30,277 nucleotides of DNA from Chloroflexia bacterium (GTDB lineage Bacteria > Chloroflexota > Chloroflexia > Thermomicrobiales > JALYUS01), in assembly GCA_025924435.1 (NCBI GenBank), contig JAICIL010000009.1, forward strand, positions 1-30,277, written 5' to 3'. Both the position numbers and the translations under genes were made by a program. Shown here in pieces: positions 1-7,577 of the stretch (its first letter is position 1; each line of letters starts with the position of its first letter). The notes beneath the pieces are model-generated. The model worked only from the letters and a program-made list of their open reading frames with translations, made no database searches and was not told where the DNA came from.

Positions 1-60
1 ACTGTGGACCGCCCCCGGCCCGACGGGCCGGACGACGGGAACACAAAACACGGACCTCCT

Positions 61-110
61 TTACCCCTCCCCCCTCCGCGCCCTTCGCGCCTTCGCGGTT
101 CAGAAAGGAA
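61..110. repeat. CT-rich leader with cgc-ctt-cgc repeats
   Basis: The first 116 bases hold no gene. Positions 61-100 are pyrimidine-rich and contain the overlapping motif CGCCCTTCGCGCCTTCGCGG, which looks like a small dispersed repeat. It leads directly into the AAGGA ribosome-binding site (105-109) of the first gene. No promoter hexamers could be assigned. Confidence 0.3.
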
Positions 111-116
111 AAGCAT

Positions 117-1730
117 ATGGCGAAGATGACGGGCGGGCAGGCGTTGGTGGCGGCGATCAAGCGGGAGGGGATCGAGACGATCTTCGCCCTGCCTGGCGTG
201 CAGCTGGACTGGGCGTTCGACGCCCTGTACGACGAGCGGGAGAGTATCGCCGTCTATCACACGCGGCACGAGCAGGCGACGGCCTACATGGCCGACGGCT
301 ACGCCCGCACGACGGGGAAGATCGGCACCTGCATGGTCGTGCCGGGGCCGGGGCTGCTCAATGCGTCGGCGGCCCTCTCGACCGCGTACGCCTGCTCGTC
401 GCCGGTGCTGTGCATCACGGGGCAGATCAACTCGAAGATGATCGAGCAGGGCGCGGGGCAACTGCACGAGATTCCCAATCAACTGGAGATGATCGGCTCG
501 GTGACGAAATGGGCGGGGCGGGCGGTCACGCCGCCGGAAATCCCCGGCCTCGTGCGCGAGGCGTTCCGGCAGATTCGCACTGGTCGCCCGCGCCCGGTGG
601 AGATCGAAATCCCCCCGGATACGCTGGCGGCGACCGGCGATGTGGCGCTCCTCGATCCCGCGCCGGTCGAACGCGCGGCGGGCGATCCCGATCTGCTTCG
701 GCGGGCCGCCGACACGCTGCGCAAGGCGGAGCGACCGCTGATCTGCGCCGGGGGCGGCGTGCTCGCGTCGGCGGCGTGGGACGAACTGCGCGCGCTGGCC
801 GAACTGCTCGAAGCGCCCGTCGTGATGACGAGCAACGGGCGCGGCGCGCTCTCCGACCGGCACTATCTGGCGCAGACGGGCCTCGCCGGGATGCGCCTCC
901 TGCCGGAGGCCGATGTCGTCCTCGCCGTCGGCACGCGCTTCGCCCACCCGAAGGAGTGGGGCGTGCCGCCGGGTGTGACGGTGATCCGGCTCGACGCCGA
1001 TGAGCGGGAAGTGGCGCGCCAACCCGCACCCGCAATCGGCATCGTCGGGGACGCGAAGGCGGGATTGGCGGCGTTGGTCGCCGGAGTGGACGGCATCGGC
1101 CCGCGCCCGTCGCGCGAGGAGGAACTGAACGCGCTGAAGCGGGCGGTGGCGGACCAACTCTTCGAACTCCAGCCGCAGCAGGAGTACGCGCGGGCGATCC
1201 GGGAGGAATTGCCGGACGACGGCATCTTCGTCAACGACGTGACGCAGATCTCCTTCTTCGCCAGCGTCGGCTATCCCGTCTACGCGCCGCGCACGATGAT
1301 CGGCCCCGGCTATCAGGGGACGCTCGGCTGCGGCTTCGCCACCGCCCTCGGCGCGCAGGTCGGCAACCCGGACAAGAAAGTCGTCTGCGTCTCCGGCGAC
1401 GGCGGCTTCATGTACAACGTGCAAGAACTGGCGACGATGAAGCACCACAATATCCCGCTCGTCGTGGTGGTCTTCAACGACAACGCCTTCGGCAATGTCA
1501 AGCGCATCCAGCAGCAGAATTATCGCGGGCGGATGATCGCTTCCGATCTCACGAACCCCGATTTCGTCAAACTGGCGGAGTCCTTCGGCATCGCGGGCAT
1601 GCGCGCCGAGGGGCCGGACGGCCTGCAAGGGGCGCTCCGAGAGGCGCTCGCGACGAACGGACCCGCCCTGATCGAGGTGCCCGTCGGCGAAATGCCCAGC
1701 CCGTGGCGGATGATTATGCACACGCTGTAA
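117..1730 (+). CDS. Thiamine-diphosphate-dependent enzyme (acetolactate synthase / benzoylformate decarboxylase superfamily)
   Basis: This 537-residue protein has the three-domain layout of the acetolactate synthase/decarboxylase superfamily: an N-terminal pyrimidine-binding domain (about 1-165), a central domain (about 190-320) and a C-terminal diphosphate-binding domain (about 380-530). The catalytic glutamate that activates the cofactor is E52 in HTRHEQATAYMADGYAR. The Mg-diphosphate motif starts with GDG at 427-429 and closes with the NDN at 454-456. The start at 117 has AAGGA (105-109) at a spacing of 7 bases. Length and domains fit a catabolic or broad-specificity enzyme such as a 2-oxoacid decarboxylase, oxalyl-CoA decarboxylase-like enzyme or ALS-like enzyme. 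No small regulatory ALS subunit is adjacent, so a role in branched-chain amino-acid synthesis is not supported. The substrate cannot be told from sequence. A strong hairpin follows the stop codon. Confidence 0.88.
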   Translation: MAKMTGGQALVAAIKREGIETIFALPGVQLDWAFDALYDERESIAVYHTRHEQATAYMADGYARTTGKIGTCMVVPGPGLLNASAALSTAYACSSPVLCITGQINSKMIEQGAGQLHEIPNQLEMIGSVTKWAGRAVTPPEIPGLVREAFRQIRTGRPRPVEIEIPPDTLAATGDVALLDPAPVERAAGDPDLLRRAADTLRKAERPLICAGGGVLASAAWDELRALAELLEAPVVMTSNGRGALSDRHYLAQTGLAGMRLLPEADVVLAVGTRFAHPKEWGVPPGVTVIRLDADEREVARQPAPAIGIVGDAKAGLAALVAGVDGIGPRPSREEELNALKRAVADQLFELQPQQEYARAIREELPDDGIFVNDVTQISFFASVGYPVYAPRTMIGPGYQGTLGCGFATALGAQVGNPDKKVVCVSGDGGFMYNVQELATMKHHNIPLVVVVFNDNAFGNVKRIQQQNYRGRMIASDLTNPDFVKLAESFGIAGMRAEGPDGLQGALREALATNGPALIEVPVGEMPSPWRMIMHTL

Positions 1731-1732
1731 AT

Positions 1733-1779
1733 CCTAACCCCCGGCCCCTTCCCTTTGAGGGAAGGGGCCGGGGGTTAGG
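1733..1779. repeat. Perfect 22-bp inverted repeat with 3-base loop
   Basis: The left arm 1733-1754 and right arm 1758-1779 are perfect reverse complements around the loop TTG. The arms begin CCTAACCCCCGGCCCC. It starts 2 bases after the stop of the TPP enzyme and so could end or stabilise its transcript, although no T-run follows. Related sequences recur at 4143, 13384, 17376 and 22471, so this is a copy of a dispersed hairpin family. Confidence 0.85.
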
Positions 1780-1788
1780 AATATCCGG

Positions 1789-1794
1789 TATAAT
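1789..1794 (+). promoter_or_regulatory. Candidate -10 element (TATAAT)
   Basis: A perfect TATAAT lies 76 bases before the hydroxylase start and 9 bases after the hairpin. No convincing -35 hexamer is seen 16-18 bases upstream, because that space is occupied by the hairpin. It is therefore a weak call. Confidence 0.25.
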
Positions 1795-1870
1795 CCCCCT
1801 TGCACTCCGCGTACCTTCTCGTTGTCGGCACATGGCAGGAACCGATTCGGTATCAAGAGAGGGAGAGACG

Positions 1871-4138
1871 ATGGCACAGATGACCACAGTCGGCACCGAT
1901 GTCCTCCGTCGCGACGGCCCGGAGAAACTGACCGGGCGCGCCCGCTATGCGGGCGACCTCCGGCTCCCCGGTATGCTCTATGCCCGGCTCGTGTCAAGCC
2001 CGTATGCGAGCGCGAAGATCACCAGCATTGACACCGAAGCGGCCCGCCGGATGCCCGGTGTCGTCGCCGTCTTCACCGCCGAGGATCTGGAGGGGACGCT
2101 CAAGGGGTCGGAATCCGGCTCGCGGCGGCTGAACTTCCTCGCCAAGGGGCACGTCGTCTTCGCGGGGCAGCCCGTCGCGGTGGTGCTCGCGGAGTCGGAG
2201 GCGCGGGCGGAGGATGGCGCGGCGGCGGTCGAGGCGTCGTACGAGCCGAGCGCGGCGGTCACGGACCCGGTCGCGGGGATGCGGGACGGCGCGCCGCGCG
2301 TGCGCGAGCATCTGGCGGCGGGCGCGCAGGAGCAGGATTTGCACGCCGCCGTCAGCGCCAGCGAGGACGAGGAGGAGCACGAGGACCTGCACGACAACGT
2401 CTCGAACACCCTCCATTTCAAGCGCGGCGATGTCGCGCAGGGGTTCCGCGAGGCGGACGTGATCGTCGAGGACACGTACACAATCGCCGGTGTCCACCAG
2501 GGCTATCTGGAGACGCAGTCGTGCACGGTCGCCCCCGATCCCATCACGGAGGGCGTGACGGTCTACACGAGCACGCAGGCGCAGTTCATGACGCGCGACG
2601 AAGTGGCGAAGGCGCTCGACCTGCCCACCAATCAGGTGCGCTGCGTCGCGATGACGGTCGGCGGCGGTTTCGGCGCGAAATACGTCGTGATCGAGCCGTT
2701 CGTCGCCTCGCTCGTCAAGAAGACGAAGCGGCCCGTCCACTTGCAGTACACGCGCGGCGAGGACTTCCTTGCCGCGAACCCGTCGCCGTATGCGCTGATC
2801 GAGTGCAAGACGGGTGCGAAGCGGGACGGCACGCTCACCGCCATGCAGGCGCGCGTCGTCTTCGACACCGGCGCATATTCCGGCTCCGCGCTCGGCATCG
2901 CCTGCCTCTTGATCGGCGGCTGGTATCGCTTCCCCAACCTCGATATTCGCGGCTACGAGGTGGTCACGAACAAGCCGGGCGTCGGCGCCTACCGCGCGCC
3001 GGGCGCGCCGCACGCCAGTTTCGCCATCGAGTCCCAGATGGACGATCTCGCCGACAAGCTCGGCATGGACCCGCTCGACCTGCGCCTGAAGAACGCGATC
3101 ATTGAGGGCGACCTCTGGCCGGACGGCAACCCGTGGCCGCGCATCGGCTTCGTCGAGTGCCTGGAGGCACTGAAGAAGCATCCGCTCTGGCAGAACCGGC
3201 ACAACCTGCCGGCGAATGAGGGCGTCGGCATCGGCGCGGGCGGCTGGCCGGGTGGCAAAGGCCCCGCCGCCGCCGCCTGCCGGATGGACCCGGGCGGCAC
3301 GCTGACGATCAGCGTCGGCGCGGTGGACCTGACGGGGCAGACGACGACCTTCGCGATGATCGCCGCCGAGGCGTTCGGCATCCCGGCGGACAAGGTGCGC
3401 GTCGTCATCAGCGACACGGAGGCCGCGCCGCATTCCCCCGGCAGCGGCGGCAGCCAGATCACCTACACCGTCGGCAAGGCGGTGCTGGAAGCGGCCACCG
3501 AGGCGCGCAAGCAGGCGCTCGCCATCGTCGCGCAGGAGTTGGAGGCGTCGGTCGAGGACCTCGAAATCGTCGGCGAGAATGTGCAGGTCAAAGGCGTGCC
3601 CGACAGAAAGGTGACGCTGGCGGATGTCGCGCGGATGAGCACGAGCAAATACAAGCCGGTCTGGGGCAATGGCGCGAGCGCGCAGCAGGTGATCGCGGCG
3701 GGCTTCGCGGCCCATCTCGCCCATCTCCGCGTGGACCCGGACACGGGCGAAGTGACGATTCTCGGCTACGTCGCCGCGCAGGATGTCGGCCACGCCCTGA
3801 ACCCGCCCGCCGTGATCGGTCAGATCCAGGGCGGCGCGGTGCAGGGCCTGGGCTTCGCGCTCTTCGAGCAGATGGTCTACGACGACAACGGCCAGCTGCT
3901 CACCGGCTCGTTCATGGACTACGCGATGCCCGCCTTCACGCAGGTGCCGAATATCGAGACGATCCTCGTCGAAGTCCCCGCGCCGGACGGCCCATTCGGC
4001 GCGCGGATCGTCGGCGAGCCGCCGATCATCCCCGGCCCCGCCGCCGTCGCCAACGCGATGAAGGCCGCCACCGGCAAGCGGTTTACGTCCGTCCCGATCA
4101 ACGCCGAGGATGTCTACACGGCGCTGCATCACGGCTGA
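1871..4138 (+). CDS. Xanthine dehydrogenase/aldehyde oxidase family, molybdopterin-binding large subunit
   Basis: This 755-residue protein belongs to the molybdenum hydroxylase large-subunit family (CoxL/XdhA type). An aldehyde oxidase/xanthine dehydrogenase a/b hammerhead domain (about 18-130) precedes the Mo-cofactor domains. Visible motifs are VGGGFGAKY (263-271), VGAYRAPGAP (371-380), GSGGSQITYTVGKAV in the second Mo domain and the near-C-terminal VGEPPIIPGP, with E716 as the probable catalytic base. The CO-dehydrogenase loop AYxCSFR is absent, so it is not a form-I CO dehydrogenase; the substrate is unknown. An acidic stretch at 163-175 (ASEDEEEHEDLHD) looks like an insertion. The ATG at 1871 is preferred because GGGAGAG (1861-1867) precedes it; an in-frame upstream extension would be encoded by the hairpin repeat. 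The FAD and 2Fe-2S subunit genes that normally accompany this subunit are not in the window. Confidence 0.88.
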   Translation: MAQMTTVGTDVLRRDGPEKLTGRARYAGDLRLPGMLYARLVSSPYASAKITSIDTEAARRMPGVVAVFTAEDLEGTLKGSESGSRRLNFLAKGHVVFAGQPVAVVLAESEARAEDGAAAVEASYEPSAAVTDPVAGMRDGAPRVREHLAAGAQEQDLHAAVSASEDEEEHEDLHDNVSNTLHFKRGDVAQGFREADVIVEDTYTIAGVHQGYLETQSCTVAPDPITEGVTVYTSTQAQFMTRDEVAKALDLPTNQVRCVAMTVGGGFGAKYVVIEPFVASLVKKTKRPVHLQYTRGEDFLAANPSPYALIECKTGAKRDGTLTAMQARVVFDTGAYSGSALGIACLLIGGWYRFPNLDIRGYEVVTNKPGVGAYRAPGAPHASFAIESQMDDLADKLGMDPLDLRLKNAIIEGDLWPDGNPWPRIGFVECLEALKKHPLWQNRHNLPANEGVGIGAGGWPGGKGPAAAACRMDPGGTLTISVGAVDLTGQTTTFAMIAAEAFGIPADKVRVVISDTEAAPHSPGSGGSQITYTVGKAVLEAATEARKQALAIVAQELEASVEDLEIVGENVQVKGVPDRKVTLADVARMSTSKYKPVWGNGASAQQVIAAGFAAHLAHLRVDPDTGEVTILGYVAAQDVGHALNPPAVIGQIQGGAVQGLGFALFEQMVYDDNGQLLTGSFMDYAMPAFTQVPNIETILVEVPAPDGPFGARIVGEPPIIPGPAAVANAMKAATGKRFTSVPINAEDVYTALHHG

Positions 4139-4142
4139 TTTT

Positions 4143-4214
4143 CCTAACCCCCGGCCCCTTCCCTTCGAGGAAGGGGAGAAAAAGCCCCCTCCCTTTGAGG
4201 GAGGGGGTTGGGGT
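4143..4214. repeat. Double-hairpin GC-rich repeat between convergent genes
   Basis: Two hairpins lie in tandem. The first has CCCCTTCC (4155-4162) pairing with GGAAGGGG (4169-4176). The second is a perfect 10-bp stem, CCCCCTCCCT (4185-4194) with AGGGAGGGGG (4198-4207), and a TTG loop. The outer ends (CCTAACCCC and GGGGTTGGGGTAG) resemble the element at 1733. It separates the converging hydroxylase and membrane-protein genes and could act as a two-way terminator; that role is inferred. Confidence 0.75.
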
Positions 4215-4224
4215 AGAAATAACG

Positions 4225-4752
4225 TTATCCAAGCCCCGCCGCGTTCGGCTGGCTGTTCGCATCGCTCTGCATGGGGAATGTGAAGTCGAACATCGCGCAG
4301 GTGATAAAGAGCGACAGCCCGTATGCCAGCATGAATCCCCACGGGGCGAGCAGGTACGTCGTCGCGACGCCAAGCCCGGCAGCATCTACGCCCTGCCGCG
4401 CGGCATTTCCCTGCCCCATCCAAATTGGCACGGTCAGCAGCGACAGCATGAGGGAGAGCCAGAGCGGGGCCATGAGCAACCGGCGCAGATGCCCGCTCGG
4501 CGCGCCGGCCCGCCAGATTTTCCTGACGCCGACAACCGCAGCCAGGATGAGCAGCGGCAGGACGGCCACATTGAGGAGGCCGATCAGCCTGCACCCCGCG
4601 TAGTCCGCCTCCGTCGGCGGTGTCTGGAAGAGGCCGACGCTCGCGTAGAGTGTGGCGCCGTAGATGCCCGCCAAGAGCGCAGCGCCCGCGATACGGCCAC
4701 GCATCGGGGGCCGTTCGTGTCGCGCGGGGGACAGGCTCACACGCTGTAGCAT
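4225..4752 (-). CDS. Hypothetical small polytopic membrane protein
   Basis: This 175-residue protein has four likely membrane helices: about residues 20-42 (AGAALLAGIYGATLYASVGLF), 56-78 (LIGLLNVAVLPLLILAAVVGV), 91-113 (LLMAPLWLSLMLSLLTVPIW) and 132-155 (YLLAPWGFMLAYGLSLFITC). A strong Shine-Dalgarno sequence (GGAGAGAAGGAGA when read on the minus strand, 4755-4772) supports the ATG at 4752. I do not recognise a family, and there are no catalytic motifs. It is transcribed towards the hydroxylase gene and away from the PqqD-like gene, with about 140 bases between the divergent starts. The hydrophobic pattern, good ribosome-binding site and lack of a competing gene make it likely real. Confidence 0.7.
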   Translation of the reverse strand: MLQRVSLSPARHERPPMRGRIAGAALLAGIYGATLYASVGLFQTPPTEADYAGCRLIGLLNVAVLPLLILAAVVGVRKIWRAGAPSGHLRRLLMAPLWLSLMLSLLTVPIWMGQGNAARQGVDAAGLGVATTYLLAPWGFMLAYGLSLFITCAMFDFTFPMQSDANSQPNAAGLG

Positions 4753-4895
4753 CGGTCTCCTTCTCTCCTACCACGCTTCCGCATCTCGCAACACCGGCAG
4801 GAAAAGCAACATCCGTACCAGCACGTATCGCCGCGCCCGTGCCGCCATCGACCGCCTTGCGCGGTGGCGGTAGGATTCCCCATCGGCATCGGCGA

Positions 4896-5219
4896 TTGAA
4901 GTGGATCGGACACGGCCGGGAGGGTGCGAAACTGGACAGCGAAGTCAAGGGCCGGCGACCGGCGAAAGTCGCCGGGGTTCTCGATGAATTGCTCGCGGAC
5001 GGCAGCATGGTGCTCTTCAACCCGCCGGGGCGGCAGATCGTCACGCTCAACCCGACCGCCGCGCTCATCTGGGAGTGCTGCGACGGCGCGCATACCGTCG
5101 CGGCGATCGCCGATGAGGTCCGCGACGTTTTTCCCGACGCGCCCGCCGTCGAGCGGGAAACCGGCGCGCTGCTCGATGCCTTGCGCGCGAAGGGCATGGT
5201 CATTGACGCGATTGATTGA
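4896..5219 (+). CDS. PqqD family peptide-binding protein (RRE-type)
   Basis: This is a small winged-helix protein of the PqqD family, the RiPP recognition element fold that binds leader peptides for modifying enzymes. The conserved core is VLFNPPGRQIVTLNPTAALI, then WECCDGAHTVAAIADEV, then a C-terminal helix ending ALLDALRAKGMVID. The start is uncertain. TTG at 4896 is the only common start codon just before the domain. CTG at 4932 has the better ribosome-binding site (GGGAGGG, 4918-4924) and would give 95 residues of typical length. The HprK-like kinase gene follows after 36 bases and the nucleotidyltransferase overlaps that, so the three appear to form one operon. The trio matches the B1-kinase-nucleotidyltransferase part of lasso-peptide clusters, but no precursor gene was found in the 143 bases upstream. 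Confidence 0.75.
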   Translation: MKWIGHGREGAKLDSEVKGRRPAKVAGVLDELLADGSMVLFNPPGRQIVTLNPTAALIWECCDGAHTVAAIADEVRDVFPDAPAVERETGALLDALRAKGMVIDAID

Positions 5220-5255
5220 ATCCCTCATGCCATCTTTCGTCGCCGGGGCGCGCGG

Positions 5256-6104
5256 ATGACGGAGCGGGCATTGGCGTTGCCGTTCGATCTGCTCGGCTAC
5301 CACATGCGTGTGACGGCTCCGGACGCCGGGATGCTGGCGACGGTGGCGGAGATCTTCGGCGATCTCCGGATCGTGGAAGATCGCCTAGCGAAGTCGGCAA
5401 CGCGATACCGGATCGCGTGCGACGGCGCGGCCCGCTGGTCGCTCTTCGTCAATGAGACGTGCATCTCTACCGGCGACCGGCGCGCGGATGCGCTGATCGC
5501 GCTCGAATGGCGGCTCGTCACCGATCTGGTGGCGCACCGGCGCGATTGCTTCCACCTGCACGCGGCGGCGCTCGCCGATCCGTCCGGCTCATGCGGCGTG
5601 CTCGTCGTCGGCGCGTCGGGGAGCGGCAAGACGACGCTCGCGCTCGGGCTGATGGCGCGCGGCTTCCTCCCGTATACCGACGACGTGGCGCTGATCGCGC
5701 CCGCGACGCTCGCGCCGCAGCGATTGCGGCGCGCCTTCCACGCCGACGACGCGACCCGCGCATTGGTCGGCGCGATGGGCGGGCTGCCGATCCGGCAAAC
5801 CGCGTCGCTGCCGGAGGGATACATCCTCCCGGCGCGGTGGGCGACGGCGGACGTGCCCATCCGGTTCGTGCTCTTCCCGACCCGCGCGCCCGCCGTGCCG
5901 CCCGCGCTCGCGCCGCTTCCCATCGCGGAGGCCGTCGCCGCCCTCCTGCCGTGCAGCATGACGCTCGCGCACGATCCCGCGCTCGCGCTCGGCGTCGCCG
6001 CCCGGCTCACGCGCGACGCGCGCTGCTACGCGCTCACCAGCGGCGATCTCGGCGCGACGGTGGAGTGCGTCCGCGCGCTCGTCGCGTCCGCTCCGGGGTC
6101 GTGA
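5256..6104 (+). CDS. HPr kinase/phosphorylase-like P-loop protein
   Basis: This 282-residue protein carries a Walker A motif GASGSGKTT (119-127) after a conserved histidine-rich strand (FHLHAAAL, 99-106). A PYTDDVALI segment (139-147) matches the S/TDD-aLI signature of HprK-like kinases that are not true HPr kinases. In characterised lasso-peptide clusters such as the paeninodin type, homologues phosphorylate a serine of the peptide. The N-terminal 100 residues form a beta-rich domain typical of these relatives. No HPr or PTS gene is nearby. Its stop codon overlaps the start of the nucleotidyltransferase gene (TGATG), suggesting translational coupling. The function is inferred from the family and context. 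Confidence 0.78.
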   Translation: MTERALALPFDLLGYHMRVTAPDAGMLATVAEIFGDLRIVEDRLAKSATRYRIACDGAARWSLFVNETCISTGDRRADALIALEWRLVTDLVAHRRDCFHLHAAALADPSGSCGVLVVGASGSGKTTLALGLMARGFLPYTDDVALIAPATLAPQRLRRAFHADDATRALVGAMGGLPIRQTASLPEGYILPARWATADVPIRFVLFPTRAPAVPPALAPLPIAEAVAALLPCSMTLAHDPALALGVAARLTRDARCYALTSGDLGATVECVRALVASAPGS

Positions 6105-7447
6105 TGGACGGCGCGCGCCATCACCGGGAAAACGCGCTGCTCCATGCCGCCGCCCGCCTCGCGCCGGACGAAACCGCCCGGCCCGCGGAGGGGTCGCTGG
6201 ATTGGGCCTATGTGCTGCGCGCGGCGGGCCGGCAGGGCATCACGCCCCTGGTGCACGCCCATCTCCAATCGCCGGGCCTATCCGTACCGCCGACGGTGGC
6301 GGCGGCGCTGCACGCGGCGTACTGGCAGAACCACTTCCGCAACCGCGCGCTGCTGGCGGAACGGGCGCGCATCCTCGATGCCGCCGCCTCCGCGCACGTG
6401 GACGTTATGCCGCTGAAGGGGGCCGTCCTCGCGCCGTTGTACTACCCGACGGCGGCGCTCCGCCCGCTCAGCGACCTCGATTTCCTTGTCCGACCCGACG
6501 GCGCGGAGCGGTTCGGGGCGGTCCTGCGCGGCCTCGGCTATCGGGAAGGGTTTGTGCGCCCGGCACTCGATCCGCGCGTGGATCGCTCGCTTCTGCGCGA
6601 GTGGATATTTGGCCGCCCCACGCCGGAAATGGCATACGTTGTCGAGTACCGGATCGAGCCGCTCGATCCCGCGATCGGCACGCTGCTCGCGTGTGACCCG
6701 GCGCTGGTGGCGCGGCTGCTGCGCCACGCGGGCGGCATGTGGGCGCGCGGGTGGGCGACGACAGCCGATGGCGCGTCCTTCCGGCGGATCGCGCCGGAAG
6801 ACCTGCTTCTCCACGTCGCCAGCCATCTCGCCACGCGCCACGCGGGGTACCGGCTGCTCTGGCTGCACGATCTCTGCCGGATCGCCGCCGCGCACGCCGA
6901 AGATCTCGACTGGCCATTCGTCGCGGCGGCGGCGCGCGCGCTCCGGCTGCACGCGCCCGTCTTGGCCGCGCTCGAAGCGGCGCACGACCGGCTCGGCGCG
7001 CCGCTGCCGCTCGGCGCGCTCCGGCCATTGTTCCTCGGCGGATCGCTCCGATTCTCGGCGGCCCGCGTCGAGCACGTGCTGCTCGCTCCCCAACGCGCGG
7101 CGCGTGCCGATGCGGATCTCTCGCGGGAGCCGCCGTTGCAGTGGCGGCTGCTCGCCGGATCGCTCCTGCGCGTGCGGGGGATACGACCATATCTGCGGGC
7201 GGTTTGGTGGACGGTGATGCCGCACCGCGCTTACATCGCGGCGTGGCGGAGCAGGCCGGACGACACGAGCCTGCGCGGCTATCTCGCCGGCCTATCGCTG
7301 CGTATCGGCCTCGGGGCGGTCTCGATCATTGCTGCGGTCAGTCGCCGCGCGAAAGCGCCCGGCCTCGCGGCGTGGTGCGACCGCGCCCTGCGGCGCGCGC
7401 GGCCCTTCGCCATCTCTCGCCCGGAAGATGATGCCGATATCCGCTGA
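6104..7447 (+). CDS. Nucleotidyltransferase family protein (NTP_transf_5)
   Basis: This 447-residue protein resembles the uncharacterised nucleotidyltransferase family found beside HprK-like kinases and PqqD-like proteins. The signature VMPLKGAVLAPLYYP (101-115) is followed by RPLSDLDFLVRP (120-131), with D124 and D126 as the probable metal-binding aspartates. A later all-helical region contains LLHVASHLATRH and LLWLHDLCRIA, also typical of the family. The ATG at 6104 overlaps the TGA of the kinase gene by one base. In known phosphorylated lasso-peptide clusters a member of this family may act on the phosphorylated product, but its role here is unknown. The C-terminal 120 residues are rich in Arg and Ala and carry no recognisable motif. 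Confidence 0.75.
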   Translation: MDGARHHRENALLHAAARLAPDETARPAEGSLDWAYVLRAAGRQGITPLVHAHLQSPGLSVPPTVAAALHAAYWQNHFRNRALLAERARILDAAASAHVDVMPLKGAVLAPLYYPTAALRPLSDLDFLVRPDGAERFGAVLRGLGYREGFVRPALDPRVDRSLLREWIFGRPTPEMAYVVEYRIEPLDPAIGTLLACDPALVARLLRHAGGMWARGWATTADGASFRRIAPEDLLLHVASHLATRHAGYRLLWLHDLCRIAAAHAEDLDWPFVAAAARALRLHAPVLAALEAAHDRLGAPLPLGALRPLFLGGSLRFSAARVEHVLLAPQRAARADADLSREPPLQWRLLAGSLLRVRGIRPYLRAVWWTVMPHRAYIAAWRSRPDDTSLRGYLAGLSLRIGLGAVSIIAAVSRRAKAPGLAAWCDRALRRARPFAISRPEDDADIR

Positions 7448-7464
7448 GACGGAGAGCGACCCGC

Positions 7465-7480
7465 TGGCACATCCCTTGCC
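7465..7480 (+). promoter_or_regulatory. Sigma-54-like -24/-12 element
   Basis: CTGGCAC, five bases, then TTGC gives the invariant GG and GC separated by exactly 10 bases, as in sigma-54 promoters. It lies in the 126-base gap ahead of the AI-2E family gene and points at it, with a predicted start near 7491. It is undecided whether the host has RpoN; no enhancer-binding protein is in the window. Confidence 0.35.
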
Positions 7481-7541
7481 GTGCTTCTTGCCCGAAACCG
7501 GCGTTCCGCAATCATGCCCGCCACCGGAAAGGAATGACCCG

Positions 7542-7577
7542 ATGCAGGCGAACGGCAACCCGAGCCTCCGACTATGA
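7542..7577 (+). CDS. Possible 11-codon leader peptide
   Basis: A tiny ORF encodes MQANGNPSLRL. It has a good ribosome-binding site (GGAAAGGA, 7526-7533, 8 bases upstream) and its stop overlaps the ATG of the next gene in an ATGA arrangement. The downstream gene lacks its own Shine-Dalgarno sequence, and its frame is closed by a TGA at 7535-7537, so translation of this leader could deliver ribosomes to it. The peptide has no run of rare or regulatory codons that would suggest attenuation. Confidence 0.45.
   Translation: MQANGNPSLRL

Noticed and set aside
1838..1869. A fourth GGAACC (1838-1843) ahead of the hydroxylase
   Set aside because: No TATA lies 20 bases downstream; the position falls on AGAGAC just before the start codon, so it does not fit the motif.
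1994..5203. Minus-strand open frame of 1069 codons opposite the molybdenum hydroxylase
   Set aside because: It is antisense to a gene with clear family motifs, has Arg/Ala/Asp-rich translation with no recognisable domain, and arises from GC-rich codon bias.
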